A stretch of DNA of 64,000 bases, from the NCBI GenBank assembly GCA_910890315.1, contig CAJVGD010000012.1:1054001-1118000 (forward strand), written 5' to 3'. The stretch comes from Serendipita indica DSM 11827 (Eukaryota; Basidiomycota; Agaricomycetes; Sebacinales; Serendipitaceae). Shown one piece after another: positions 1-11,103 of this stretch (positions within the stretch are counted from its first letter, which is position 1; the number at the start of each line of letters is the position of its first letter). The notes beneath the pieces were generated by a model, which was given only the letters and a program-made list of their open reading frames with translations, did not search any database and was not told the origin of the DNA. The translations under genes were made by a program, and so were the position numbers.

Positions 1-315
1 TAGTCGGCGGCGATCCCGATCAGGCCAACAACCCTTTGTTATATAAACAGCTTATTCGAATAGCTAGGAGGCATGTCTCGCTCACAAGTTAATCCACACA
101 ACCGCGCGCCCTGCTTGTTCTCGCCGTCCCAAAACGGAAGGTGTTGGCAGAGAGAGGCAAACGCGTCGACGTTCGCAATTCACAAGGGGGGGGGGATATA
201 TAAGTATCACTGCCTCGTTGTTCCGTTCCGTCCACCTTTTCCTCTCTCACCCGTCTCCCTCCACTGACCCCAACCCAACTCTCGACTCCGCCCCCGACCA
301 CTCCCTTGATTCGCC
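1..315 (+). promoter_or_regulatory. Upstream region with TATA-like element
   Basis: No gene was seen here. A TATA-like stretch (gatatataag, about 194-203) follows a run of nine or ten G and lies roughly 115 bases before the ATG at 316. A pyrimidine-rich stretch (about 219-315) leads to the start codon, as is usual for fungal 5' leaders. The placement as a promoter is inference. Confidence 0.4.
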
Positions 316-1981
316 ATGTCTACATTTGATCCTACTCTTCTGTGAGTTTTCGATTCTTCATGTTTTCATTATCTGACAGAGATTTAGAACAGGCCCTTTG
401 GTAAGCCGTTGGGATCCATTCTGACCAAGGGCTCTAACCGCATCCTCTAGCTTCTTGGCCATATTCTCAATTCTTTTCTCTATGGCATTGAGCTAATTCA
501 ATTTTGTATGTCATAGGCTCTGCCACGAGGGCTCATCTAATGCATATCTAGATCGCTACCGGACCGCTTTCCGAGACGACAAGGCTTGGAATCGCAGGCT
601 CGTCCTCACAATCGTCATTTTGGATACATTACAGACCGGGTTCTCTCTCCATAATGCATGGATGGCGTTGGGCTCAGGATGGGGCAGAGAAGATGAGATA
701 CTCCATCCCGAATGGACGTGGGGGAGTGTTCCTCTGTTTACAGGGATCGGTAAGCCTCTTTGTTTCAACAAGTCTACTGCGCTCGCGCTGATCCATTCGA
801 ACAGTCTCTTTTCTCGTCCAGGGCTTCTACGCATTTCGCATCTCAAAGCTAGTTGAATCGCGCTATACCAAGTACATAGTATCCGTCATCGTCCTGGTCT
901 CCATCGCTCAAGGCTTCTGTGGCATCTTTTCTGGAATCTACTATGCCATCGGCTCGTTCCGTAAAGCCCAATATACAATTGCGGCGGTCACGACGACATG
1001 GCTCGGAGGCACGGCACTTTGCGACTTGATGATCTCGACTACCATCGTTGCATATGTGAGTGCAAGTTTGAACATTCTCCAACTTACTCACAAAGGCCCC
1101 CAGCTCATGATCCAGCTCGCAGCTTTCAAACCAAAGGATACCGTAGTATCCAGAGTTATCCAAATGACGGTTACGACCAGTTTGCTGACTACCAGCTTTG
1201 CCTCTGCCGACTTGGTTCTCTTCTTGTTGTATCCAAATAACAACCTTCATCTCATCTTGTGAGTAGAGCGTTCATTCGACTCGACGAGATCACTGAATGG
1301 AGTGTCATAGCTGCATTCCCCTTGCCAAACTCTACAGCAATACCCTCCTCGCCATGCTCAACGCGCGCAAGGGATCCTTTTTGCAGGATGATCCCGCAGA
1401 AGCTAGCACATCTGTTCGCGTCAGCTTTCGAAAGCCAGAAAAGATCCAACGGGAACCATCTGCAGACGAGAGTTTCTCGACAGGTGAACCAAAAGCTGAG
1501 CGAGACGAAGATACGTCGTCGTCGATCACTCATGTCCCACCGCCCTTGCCAGCACCAATCTCTACTGCGCCTCCCTCATCCTCGCGCCCACCAGTCATAC
1601 CTCCAACGGCAGTGAGCACGACTATTCGATGGGACGCATCGGCGAGGATGGAAACAGGGAATATCCCTCGGAGTCCGATGGGATCCAACTTGGCTCGTCG
1701 AAGATCGTCAGCAAATATTCAACCGTTGGCCATGGCCACCCAGAGCGGTTTAGCTAGTCAAAAGCGCAAAGATCATACGCCTCGAGGTGTGGGTCCTTCG
1801 TCTAGCGGCAAGTCGCGGCCCACCAAGTCGGTACGTATCCTTACCAAACATATTCGACCCAGGAACTAAATCCTCTCTATAGCAGGCAAACGCAGATTTC
1901 GACTCTCAACTCCCTTCTATCCTGGATCTCTCCGTAGACGACGACTCATTCCGCACCCGGTTCTTGAACAAGTTCCGATGA
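316..1981 (+). CDS. DUF6534-like multi-pass membrane protein
   Basis: This is a spliced gene starting at ATG 316 (MSTFDPTLL) and ending with TGA at 1979-1981. After two short exons the product reads LLGHILNSFLYGIELIQFY, then a series of hydrophobic helices (LVLTIVILDTLQTGF, FLVQGFYAFRI, YIVSVIVLVSIAQGF, MTVTTSLLTTSFASADLVLFLL). About seven membrane segments are expected. The last exon carries a Ser/Pro-rich cytoplasmic tail of about 180 residues. This helix order, with the FxxQGFYAFRI segment, is typical of the basidiomycete DUF6534 family, whose function is not known. The intron before YRYRTAF is read as about 507-551. Introns have canonical GT-AG ends and are short. It stands alone on the plus strand and converges with tfb4 downstream. 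Confidence 0.75.
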
Positions 1982-2141
1982 CTGTAACGACCTGTCACGA
2001 TGAATACACACCCTCAAAGACCCAGAGATGTGATAAAATGTACAACTTGACAACTTTGATTACCTACATGCGTATATTCTAGGAATAAGTAACAAAAAGT
2101 CCGACGAGACTTTATCTTTTTGGCTCGACTACGTTTCCTGG

Positions 2142-3544
2142 TTATTTCATACTAGGTGGCACACGCGGAGCGGGCTTGGGGATCTTGCTCATCTTTTTGG
2201 GAGTAAACAGGCCTGCTGGCATAAAGCCTGGGTGCGGCATGGAGAATGGCGGCATTACGCGAGGGGTGGCGGGCGGGGCTTCTGCTGGAAGCTTTGGTGC
2301 TGGAATATTGGGAGGTAATACCGGGTTGACCGCTTCCTTTAGCCGTTGGAGTGTTTTGATCGGGAATTTGACTCTGCAAGAGCGTGAATAAGGGGTCCTT
2401 GTATCAATTGGAGTACCGTACCGGCATGTCGAGCAAACGGGAGTGGGTTTGCAAAATACTTTTGCTCGTTAGTAGTGAGTTGGACCAGGATAGGGCACGT
2501 ACTCGATAGGCAGATCGAGCAAATGAAGCCAATGTCCACAATTTGCTTGTGGCAGAAACACGCAGCTCGTAGGTCGATCCTGTCTTCAGTCGGAACTGCC
2601 ATCAAACGACGAACTGCTGGAGGTGACAAAAAGGTAGTCTGCTCGGAACTTAGTTTGCAAGTTTAGCCGCCTGTACGAAGGCTTGCCATGAGATATTGCA
2701 GAATAGAATCCCGTCTGTCGATCGAAATATATGATCCACCAGTCAAATGAGCGGCTTGTTGGAGAAATACATTATCGGGGCCAAAGATTTTGCAAACGTC
2801 TATTGATAGTTTCTGAACTATCTCGTTAGTATGTAGTCTTGGCACTATAAAGCGTAATACCAGCTTTTGTGCGCAGAATATCGAGTTCATGATTGGGATA
2901 TAGGATGCAGAGAGGTCTGGCGAAACAGATATTACGAGTAGTCTTGGCGTCGGAAGCTTGGACGGGTTGGGAGATGTTGCATTCAACGTGTCCGATGGGT
3001 GACTTCTTCGATTAATAGCTGTGACGATTAGCAAATACTGTCACCAGAATTTATGAGACTCACTGCAAAGACTCTTAGTCAAGGCGCCGACCAGGGCGAT
3101 TGGTGCTAATTTACAGCTCCAATGAACCAGAATCCTACTTTTTCTTACAAGAAAGCGCATACCTTCGGCATCTTCGGGCAATGACTCCAGTTCCTCGTTG
3201 AGCCTCTGGGCTATGACCGAGTTCATCGTCTTGAACGGCTGGAATGTATTTGAATCTGCGTCTGCTTGGATATATGTCTCATTTGATGAATACAGCATGG
3301 AGCTAATGAGGGGTAAGCAGATTCAATGAGCGTCAAACGCGCATCAACCTTTTGCCAGGAAATGCCCAAACACAGTCAATGTATTTTCATGCTGTGACGC
3401 CAGATGCGCGTTGAGAAACACGAACAGCTGAGGCAAAAAGTGGGCGAGGCTGAGCGGATGCTTGTCTCCAGATGTCTGCGAGGACTGGTACCATTGAGAA
3501 GGAGATAAGTCGAGAATTACACTCAGATGGCTCGCGTTTTCCAT
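2142..3544 (-). CDS. TFB4: TFIIH subunit Tfb4 (p34)
   Basis: The start is ATG 3544-3542 ([18 protein letters not shown]) and the stop TAA is at 2144-2142. The product has the von Willebrand A-like fold of p34 subunits ([12 protein letters not shown] at the N-terminus, [11 protein letters not shown] and [11 protein letters not shown] in the middle). The C-terminal zinc finger reads [19 protein letters not shown], then [15 protein letters not shown] after removal of a small intron. A Pro-rich tail of about 60 residues follows (ends [10 protein letters not shown]). Tfb4 is a core subunit of TFIIH and pairs with p44 in transcription initiation and nucleotide excision repair. At least four short introns are needed. 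The gene is head to head with slu7, with only about 72 bases between the two start codons. Confidence 0.88.
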
Positions 3545-3616
3545 CGAGAGCCAGAGACGGCGAGGTCCAAGTCACAAACAGTTTGGTCAGAGATCCTCTT
3601 GACCTCCAACCACGAC

Positions 3617-5517
3617 ATGGCTTCGGGTTCCGGCACGTATTCTACAACAATCATGCACGCTGAATCCTCATTGTTTTGTTATTTAGCTGTTGGGAAGCTT
3701 TCGAGGGAGGAATTCCGCCGCCAAAAGGACTTGGACGCGGCACGCAAAGCAGGAACTGCACCAGCAGAGGTGGATGCCGAAGGGCGAGCCATCAATCCAC
3801 ATATCCCACGTACGCAGACTTCTACAACCCTAGCATGCTTGCTGACAACAAATATCCAGAATATATTTCGCAAGCTCCCTGGTATCTAGACACTGGAGCT
3901 CCGTCTCTAGCACATCAACGTCGACGAGCAGAAGATGCCGAAGTCAAGCCCGATATCAACCAATGGTACGCTCGTGGACAACGTGCCGGACCGGCTGCGA
4001 CAAAGTATCGAAAAGGTGCCTGCGAAAACTGTGGTGCAATGACACACAAACGAGCCGATTGCATGGAACGACCGCGAAAGAAGGGTGCAAAGTTTACAGG
4101 CAAAGACATTGCCGCCGACGAGATTATTCAAGACATTCAAGTCGGATACGACGCCAAGCGGGATCGATGGAACGGCTACGATCCTTCAGAACACAAGAAA
4201 GTCTACGAAGAGTATGCGGCACTGGAAGCCGCGAGGCAGAAGAAGAGGGAGGAGGAAATTGACAATCAGACTACGACCGACCTTGCCGCAGTCAAGAAGC
4301 TCGCAAAGGCTGGTGGAGGAGAAAAGGATCCCGATTTTGGGTCTAGTGATGAGGATGATGCAGACGAGGACAAGTATGCCGATGCCGCCGATGCGGTTGG
4401 TCAGAAGCTCGATACCAAGACGCGAATCACCGTTCGAAATCTACGTATTCGAGAAGATACGGCGAAGTATCTCATCAACCTCGATCCAGACAGTGCATAC
4501 TATGATCCAAAGACACGTTCGATGAGAGATGCACCAGATAAAAGCGTTCCTCCCGAGGATGTATGTACCGAGCATTTCATCTACGACTGTACTGACCTTG
4601 AGCAGGCCAAATTCGCTGGAGACAACTTTTTGCGTCACACTGGTGATGCACTCGCAGCCGCCCAACTCCAAGTCTTTGCCTGGCAAGCCTCTCAACGAGG
4701 CAACGACGTCGACTTGCACGCGAATCCCACAGCTGGTGAAATCTATCACCAAGAGTTTACGGAGAAGAAGGAGAAGAATAAGAAAGCGACTCAAGTCTCC
4801 ATTCTCGACAAGTATGGTGGCGAGCAATATCTACAAAAGGCACCCAAGGAACTGCTCATGGGGCAGACAGAGGCATACGTCGAATACTCGCGAACAGGTC
4901 AGGTCATTAAGGGCAAGGAACGCGCAAAGGCCAGGAGCAAATATCAAGAAGACTGTAAGTGGCTTCTTCTACAGTTTGAACCACGCCTGATGAATCTCTC
5001 AGTATACATCAACAATCATACTCAGATTTGGGGTTCCTGGTACGATGTTTCGAATCGGCAATGGGGCTATGCCTGCTGTCACTCGACCGTCCACGCTTCG
5101 TACTGTACTGGAGAAGCTGGAATAGCCGCTGCCGAAGCTTCATCTCATACAATGATGCTCAAAGTCGAACGAGCCAAAATTGAGGCGCAGAAGAAGCAAG
5201 AAGAGGCGGCTAAGCAAGAAGTCCCTGGCTCGAAGCGGCTGGGGGAGGCAAACCCTCAACTCGACCCCGAGCGCCTGGCGCGCGCTATCAAAGAGGAACG
5301 CAAACGTAAAGCGGGGGATGAGGAAGAGTGGATGCGGGATAAGCGACGAAAATATGGTGGCGGCATGGATGTCGATGTCACAGAGGAAGATCTCGGTATG
5401 TGTCTTTATTGCTTGTTTTGTCTGGAATGCTTAGATTATTTTGCAGAGGCGTACCGGATAAACCGGTTGGCGGGCACAGAGGACCCGATGTACAACTACA
5501 AGGATGTCGAAGACTAA
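3617..5517 (+). CDS. SLU7: Pre-mRNA splicing factor Slu7
   Basis: The product matches Slu7 along its whole length: [28 protein letters not shown], the CCHC zinc knuckle [92 protein letters not shown] and CCHS. Slu7 acts in the second catalytic step of splicing, in 3' splice-site choice. Introns are read at 3810-3859, 4561-4605, 4955-5002 and 5396-5446; removing them restores conserved residues such as PHIPQ and YQEDLYINNH. The acidic Lys-rich C-terminus ends MYNYKDVED. The start is the weak point: ATG 3617 is in frame with the conserved region, but the segment between it and VGKLSREEF may hold a further short intron. Confidence 0.88.
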
Positions 5518-5770
5518 ACTATGTGTATACTAAGTATTGTTACAAACAGCTCTTACGATTCATCGGACGACGTGATCGTGAAGCCGCTCTAATTCGGCAA
5601 GTGTTTTTGGTCTACTGTTACAGAGGCACTGTCCTTGAGTACACGGTTACTTTATTTTAGGCTCTGAGGGATAGTGGAAAGACCAGGGGTGAGGCAAGTC
5701 GACCAACACTACTGCTGGCATGTGACGATCCGTGGTCACTGACACTGGGAATCAAATTCAATACAGGATG

Positions 5771-6863
5771 TCACGAGGGGAGGATGATTACGTACGCTTC
5801 TTCGTCTTCTTCATCTGAGAGGCGGGACAGGTCTGCCGTCGAAGCATCCAGGTCGGCAAAGGAGAAGACGACGGCATCGATCCAGTGGTCTATGGCCCAC
5901 ACATGCGCATTATCGTCGCCCAATTGGATCAAGAGACCGTAGACGGCGTGCGTGAGGCGCACGAGTTCTGATTCTGTTCGTGGTGGTCGTCCGGCCGTCA
6001 TGATTGCGGCAAACTTTCGACCGAGTGCCGCAGCCATTCGTCTCTGTGAGGCAATTTGGACGACGCGTAGCTGAGGCGCATGCTCAGTAGGGACTTCGAG
6101 ACACGGAAAAGAGAGGACGTACAATCTCGTTTGTCGAGCAGTGTTCGACTGCTCCAACTTTTGCTGCGAGGATGCCTATTATGGAACGCATGTACAGTGA
6201 GCCAAGGAGGAGAACGTGCGATGACGGGTCATTTGCCATTAGGAGTGAGGCTTGGTTCCAGGCGAGGTGGCTAAATGAGACGGCAGGCGTACGCGGGAAG
6301 TAGTCTGTGCTGCGTACACGTTCCCGTGGCTTTGCGCGTCGCTGACGGTGTAAAAATGCATGTCGGCCGTCGAAAAAGTTTGTTCGTGTTGGGGCCGGCA
6401 AGGAAATGGACGCGTCGTCAAACTCGAGATCAAACACGTCCATTTCCAACGTTTCTTCTGTTCTTGGGATGAAGAATAGACTCCTGTCGAGAGCGCGTCA
6501 AAAAGAGGGGCGACGAACGTTTGAAAGGAGGGGGAGGCGGACGGACCTTTCGGGTTTCCAGTCGAATCCACATTGTGTCACTAGTTGGCAGAGTGCCTCT
6601 GACTTGTGGCTCGCAAGCCTTCGGGAGAGTTGGATCACATCAAACCCGGTGCGGTCGAGATCGGTGAGCAAAGATGCGGTGAGACGGTGGCATTCGTCAT
6701 AGTCTTCTCTGAATGCATCTCCGAGGAAATAATCGTAGATTTTGTCGAGATGAGCCCTTGTCGGTCTTTCGAGGACAATGCCGACGATGAGCGAGACGAG
6801 CAGGCGTAGGACGGTGTCTATGACGCATTTTGGAGGTTGAAAGGACTGCGAAGATGGCTTCAT
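5771..6863 (-). CDS. Unrecognised protein
   Basis: I do not recognise this family. A spliced model from ATG 6863-6861 (MKPSSQSFQPPKC) to the stop at 5771 gives about 320 residues. It starts with a hydrophobic segment (VLRLLVSLIVGIVL), has a middle exon (EMDVFDLEFDDASISL, HVLLLGSLYMRSIIGILAAK) and a helical C-terminal exon (LRVVQIASQRRMAAALGRKF, LTHAVYGLLIQLGDDNAHVW) that ends in an acidic patch (LSDEEDEEAYVIILPS). Two introns have GT-AG ends and preserve one reading frame, which supports a real gene. A more upstream ATG at 6958 (MAVLLRAPRSLKLPP) is followed by a perfect gtgagt donor, but its phase does not join to the next exon, so I did not use it. Confidence 0.55.
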
Positions 6864-7293
6864 GGCGAAATAGATGGAGGAGAAGAGGAGCAAGGAGCGA
6901 GTAAACAAACTCACGGGGGCAATTTGAGGGAACGGGGGGCGCGAAGAAGAACCGCCATGGTAGCGACTTGCCAGTTCTTCTTTACAATCAGATCATTTCA
7001 TAATTAGCATATCTAGTAATTTCTTCAAATTTCTGAGAAACGTCTCTGTCATTTGAACGCCATTTCCCATCGAGGATTCGCCATAGTTCGCCATCTCACG
7101 ACGCTCTCAAAAACAAGAATTGCAGTAAATTTGCCATTCTTGCCAAAGAATATGCACCGACTCGCGCCATATTCATAACGCCTCTTGCTCTCGACCACAT
7201 CTTTGCCTTTTTTCTTCGCCGCCTGCTCTCCTTTCTTTATTTTACTACTCTAATTCTACTTTATATTTCTTGTTTCAACTTACGTGCTGCGCA
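6864..7293. other. Divergent intergenic region
   Basis: No gene was seen. This stretch separates two divergent genes. A pyrimidine-rich tract (about 7180-7265) precedes the start codon at 7294 on the plus strand. Confidence 0.4.
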
Positions 7294-8607
7294 ATGTCCC
7301 TCGACGCCCATTCAAAGACTCTGCTGGGATTCATCGAGACTGACAAGAACCGCACGGGTAATGCCGTCACCTCGAATGCCTCAAAGGATATGAAGAGTCG
7401 AACGTGGACCCATCAAACTGCTCAACGCCACGCAGACGAGACAATGCCACCCAAACGCCGAGCCAACACGACAGCAGCTCGGGGCATCAAAAGGCTCCCA
7501 GTCGTCGCAGAATCGAATGCAGAAGCTGCTGATTCTCCCCAGATTACCAGTGTCATCACGCTCCTCGAAGAGGCGTTGAGCAAACATCCGTCGACAGCTC
7601 GAGGCACGACCACGAAAGGGAACAAGGCTGCTTCTACGGATCAGAACGAGAGCATTATCTACGAAACTCCTCGCTGTGCTCCTCCTCGAAACCGCCGCTC
7701 CAGCCTGTTGGATCTGAAAGACTCTTCCATTCCAGATCCAGCTCAGGCAAAAGACGTGGTGATCCCAGAAGGACGAGCATACAAGGAGGCTAAATCCTCT
7801 CCACGTGCCGTAGACGTCTCACCTGTCCGCAACATTTCTCCCCCAGTGTTCATCCAGGCACCTACGCCAAATAGCCATCTCTCTATCTCGTCAGCATCAA
7901 CTACAGATGGTGTATCCGACCACATTGATCCAGTACGAATCGCGTCTGTCAAACGGAAACCAGCGCCCGTCCGTACCTTGAGCGAAATCTCCCGCGAACG
8001 CATCCTCTCAAGGTACATTGCAACAAAACCGTATACACCATCCCTCCTCTCCTTTACAGAAGATACGACTCCCGCGCAGCGTCTACGTTTCCATCCAGAT
8101 CGTCTTTTCAAGACACGCAACCCGTCTCCGGACGTAAGTGCACTAAGAAAGTCCTCCATCGAACGCTCTCGACTCGTACGTTTTGGTTTCGTCTTACCTA
8201 GCCGCTCACGGGGTGAGTGTGACCGATCGACGGAACGCGCGATCAATCCGTACACGTTTCCCCGTGCAGGAAGTTTACATCACCTGCGCTCAACGGACAC
8301 CAATACGTGGATGGAAGACTGGTCGCTCGGATACATCAACTTGGCCTTTATCCACAAAACGCTCTTTGCGTTTGATCTCCGCATGCGCACAGGTCACGAT
8401 CTGTGGGTTGAAGAGGAGCAAGAGATTTTGGCGTCGTTTGGAAGAAATCGAGAGTGGGAGACGGATTGGGAGGTGAGGTGGAGGGTGGCGTCGTGGTTGA
8501 TGCACTATTGCGACGAAGACGATGAAGAGGAACAGGATGAAGTCGACCTCTCGTTTGCGTCTGCATCGTTCCTCAGGCCAGAGCTCGCTTGGGATATTGG
8601 GTATTGA
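7294..8607 (+). CDS. Unrecognised Ser/Pro-rich protein
   Basis: A long open frame starts at ATG 7294 (MSLDAHSKTLLGFIET) and stops at 8605-8607, about 437 residues. The first two thirds are basic and Ser/Thr/Pro-rich, probably disordered (MPPKRRANTTAARGIKRLP, RTLSEISRERILSRYI). The C-terminal 100 residues are different: aromatic and acidic (WMEDWSLGYINLAFIHKTLF, WVEEEQEILASF, WEVRWRVASWLMHYC, then EDDEEEQDEVDL), and look like a folded helical unit. A 57-base segment at about 8213-8269 has good intron ends (gtgagt to gtgcag) and is a multiple of three, so the frame is open with or without it. I do not recognise the family; a nuclear protein is only a guess from composition. Confidence 0.6.
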   Translation: MSLDAHSKTLLGFIETDKNRTGNAVTSNASKDMKSRTWTHQTAQRHADETMPPKRRANTTAARGIKRLPVVAESNAEAADSPQITSVITLLEEALSKHPSTARGTTTKGNKAASTDQNESIIYETPRCAPPRNRRSSLLDLKDSSIPDPAQAKDVVIPEGRAYKEAKSSPRAVDVSPVRNISPPVFIQAPTPNSHLSISSASTTDGVSDHIDPVRIASVKRKPAPVRTLSEISRERILSRYIATKPYTPSLLSFTEDTTPAQRLRFHPDRLFKTRNPSPDVSALRKSSIERSRLVRFGFVLPSRSRGECDRSTERAINPYTFPRAGSLHHLRSTDTNTWMEDWSLGYINLAFIHKTLFAFDLRMRTGHDLWVEEEQEILASFGRNREWETDWEVRWRVASWLMHYCDEDDEEEQDEVDLSFASASFLRPELAWDIGY

Positions 8608-8792
8608 CCGTTCATTGCCGTTGCAGCATGTAATTTCTTGACCTTTTGTATCAAATTGTACTCTCTTTTGTACAAACTCTTACGCAAATTTGTAAAAAGT
8701 AAGAATGGGCCTCGAAACTCGACAACGCTATCGCCAGACTCAGCGCCACAGCTTGAGACTCTACCAGATCTCATAGTCTCACAAACCGGGCG

Positions 8793-8800
8793 TATATAAA
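8793..8800 (+). promoter_or_regulatory. TATA box of the BTB gene
   Basis: The sequence TATATAAA lies 26 bases before the ATG at 8826. The match is perfect, although the leader would be very short if transcription starts about 30 bases downstream, so translation may start near the transcript's 5' end. Confidence 0.45.
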
Positions 8801-8825
8801 TCGATGCTGATAGATCAAGTTTAAG

Positions 8826-9740
8826 ATGGCATCTATCCCTATATCAGGCTCTTTTCCGAGTGGATACGGCGACATGAAGATCATTGCGAGCGATGGTGTC
8901 ACCTTTTACTTCCCATCCTTCCTCCTTATGCACATGTCGCCGGTATTACGGGACTCGCTTAATGATATCAGACCTCCTGGTCACTCATCTGTCCCAGGAG
9001 ACCCGACGGTCAGCCTGAACACGGCATACCCTTCAGACGTCATCGAGGCAATATTACGCCTTTGTGATCCAAAAAAAGAAGAGCCTTCCTTCGATTCCAT
9101 GCCATCGCAATCTGCCTTTCTCGAGGCTGGTCACAGATGGAAGATAGAGCGGGTACTGGGATGGTGGGAGAAAAAGGCAAACGAAACGTTGGAAAAGTAT
9201 CGTATAGGCTATAGATACAATAGCTTCTCGCCTGAAATGGCACTCATCCTCGCCTCGCGGTTCCAAGCATCTCCGGTATTCGCTCGAACCTGCTTGCGGG
9301 TTCTCATCCTCGAGCCATATACGCAGTTACTCACGGAGCTCTCTAAACAAGAATATCCCCTGTACCCACCACTCTTCATCCATCTCCTCCAACTGCGTCA
9401 AGAGCGCACAAGATTCATCTGCGAGAAGATTACACGACGACATAATGATATGAGATCGTGTTCAAACTGTTCGTGGTTTGGACTTGGTTTGGGTCACGCT
9501 GTTCGTGATTTGATTCTTCAGGTGATGGAGACCCCATCTTGGCGGACGTTGAGTGCTTGGTCCTTTGAAGGGTGTAGATGCGAACGGAAGAACGATCAGC
9601 TCATTGGAGCAGAGTGGGAAGAGGATATTTTGCGGCAGGAGAACCTGTTGCCACCATTGCCGGATGATTGGCAGGACAGGCCATGGATGGAGAGTGCACA
9701 GATGTCGCTTACAAGGGAGCACTCTGTACAAGCGGAGTAG
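8826..9740 (+). CDS. BTB/POZ domain protein
   Basis: This is a single-exon gene of 304 residues from ATG 8826 to TAG 9740. The N-terminal 100 residues have the BTB pattern used by agaricomycete families: DMKIIASDGVTFYFPSFLLM, SPVLRDSLND, then a VSLNTAYPSDVIEAILRLCD strand-helix. The rest is a helical region with EAGHRWKIERVLGWW and MALILASRFQASPVFARTCLR, as in the post-BTB (BACK-like) part of the fungal proteins. BTB proteins usually dimerise and may recruit Cullin-3, but fungal members of this type are uncharacterised. A Cys pair is present in the C-terminal part (SCSNCSWFGLG, GCRCERKND). The gene is intronless, unlike most of its neighbours. Confidence 0.7.
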   Translation: MASIPISGSFPSGYGDMKIIASDGVTFYFPSFLLMHMSPVLRDSLNDIRPPGHSSVPGDPTVSLNTAYPSDVIEAILRLCDPKKEEPSFDSMPSQSAFLEAGHRWKIERVLGWWEKKANETLEKYRIGYRYNSFSPEMALILASRFQASPVFARTCLRVLILEPYTQLLTELSKQEYPLYPPLFIHLLQLRQERTRFICEKITRRHNDMRSCSNCSWFGLGLGHAVRDLILQVMETPSWRTLSAWSFEGCRCERKNDQLIGAEWEEDILRQENLLPPLPDDWQDRPWMESAQMSLTREHSVQAE

Positions 9741-9987
9741 CACATGTATACTGTTTGAGACGCTTGATAGTCTTGCGTTGCTGTTGTCGAGTCGCAAGGA
9801 TTGTCGTTGTGCTGTCGAGTCAGGTCCCTGTGGATTCAGAAAGAATACGAATGAGTGAATGGAGAGGTGCACTTCAGACGCCCAGCTGGCTGTGAATTGT
9901 TCAATTTATTTAGATGAGACGAAACGTCCACGAGCTAACCATCGTAACTGGTATTGCATTAAACATAGAGATAAACGAGCGGATTCG
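9741..9987. other. Intergenic region
   Basis: No gene was seen. The stretch lies between the stop of the BTB gene and the 3' end of a decayed F-box fragment on the other strand. Confidence 0.4.
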
Positions 9988-10507
9988 TTACGTCCACGTC
10001 AAAACTAAACCTGTCTGCTCCTCACCAAGGATATCCACCCAAGTGCAGGCCTCCCGAATGACATTTTGGAAACACCTGACATTTTGAATCCCGTATTCAA
10101 TATATTCGCGTTCGGAATAACTAATTACCAGCTTGAGAGGATCCAGCGCTTTGGATGCGTCTGCTGTTGATAGAGGATGAAATTCAGGAGGCATCGTATG
10201 CGAACCAAGGGCTCTTATTGTTCCCACTCTGAATTCTGCCGAGTACCTGAGATACAAAACTTCGAATTAGGCAAAGCCTCTTCTAAAGTGTCGCGAATCG
10301 ACTCGGACAGCGAGAGAATTTCGAGCCCTGGGCAAAGCCTAGCGAGGTTGTGGAGATTGCAGCCATTCGAATGTTACTCGGGGTTCCACGGTGTCCAGTT
10401 GTGGCAAGGTAAAGAGTTTCAGGTGCCCTGTGAAACACCATGTGTCGTAGCACTTGATCGAGCGGTCTAAGTCTCTGCCTTGCCGCTCCCTTATACGTAT
10501 GCGACAA
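9988..10507 (-). pseudogene. F-box/LRR C-terminal fragment, copy 1
   Basis: The minus strand encodes a leucine-rich-repeat end of the type found in agaricomycete F-box proteins: CPGLEILSLSESIRDTLEEAL, then, in another frame, LRYSAEFRVGTIRALGS, SKALDPLKLVISYSE and a terminal GLVLTWT. The two halves are not in one frame; the break is near 10250-10260, at the position where copy 2 (10569-11103) runs straight through PNLKTLDLRYSTHF. No F-box or N-terminal half was found. It is best read as a decayed tandem duplicate of the next fragment. Confidence 0.5.
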
Positions 10508-10568
10508 GTTCCGATAAAGTGTTATGGAACACTATTTACAGCGTATTCTCGCGGCTGAATACAAAAGC

Positions 10569-11103
10569 CTACATCCAATTCATGATTATGCCTGTCTCCT
10601 CTAATCCACGAAAAGAGTCCGCCCAATTTTGTTTCTCCACAAAGGCACATTGAAAGCACTCAAGACTCCGAACCGCTTCATCGATTTGTGGCCGGTCTTC
10701 ATGATGCAATATCAGCTCTAGTGGAACCAGTGAATACGAAGGGACCATAGTTGATAAAGGATGCATTTTTGGGAGCCATCGTGCTCGAACAAACGACTCG
10801 TAGGCGGTTCCACTGAAATGAGTGGAGTACCTGAGGTCCAGAGTCTTGAGATTTGGGAAGTGCTGAGGGGAAAGTGTCTTCACTGGTTGGCACAACGCAA
10901 GAGTGTCTAGATTTGGGCAGTAAGGAGAGAGTACGGCCATATAGTCTCTGTCTTTATTCCCGGAATCGTCTATATAAAATATATCGAGGGTACATTCTGA
11001 ATAATCGTGAATTATCCGGCGATGAATAGTCTTGGCGCTGATCCCCTGTACCTTCTCTAGAGATATGTCCGAGAGTAACCTGTGGGTCGTTCTGTCCTTG
11101 AGT
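10569..11103 (-). pseudogene. F-box/LRR C-terminal fragment, copy 2
   Basis: An open frame on the minus strand holds AKTIHRRIIHDYSECTLDIF, MAVLSPYCPNLDTLALC, FPNLKTLDLRYSTHF and a tail VRSLECFQCAFVEKQ ending GIIMNWM. These are LRR strands (PNLxTLxL) and the usual end of Rhizoctonia-type F-box proteins. A stop codon blocks the frame at about 11101-11103 and no F-box was found upstream, so the gene is 5' truncated unless an unrecognised exon exists. It shares its terminal layout with copy 1. Confidence 0.5.

Noticed and set aside
6864-6958. Upstream start codon at 6958 for the unrecognised gene
   Set aside because: Although it is followed by a strong intron donor, the phase does not fit the next exon.
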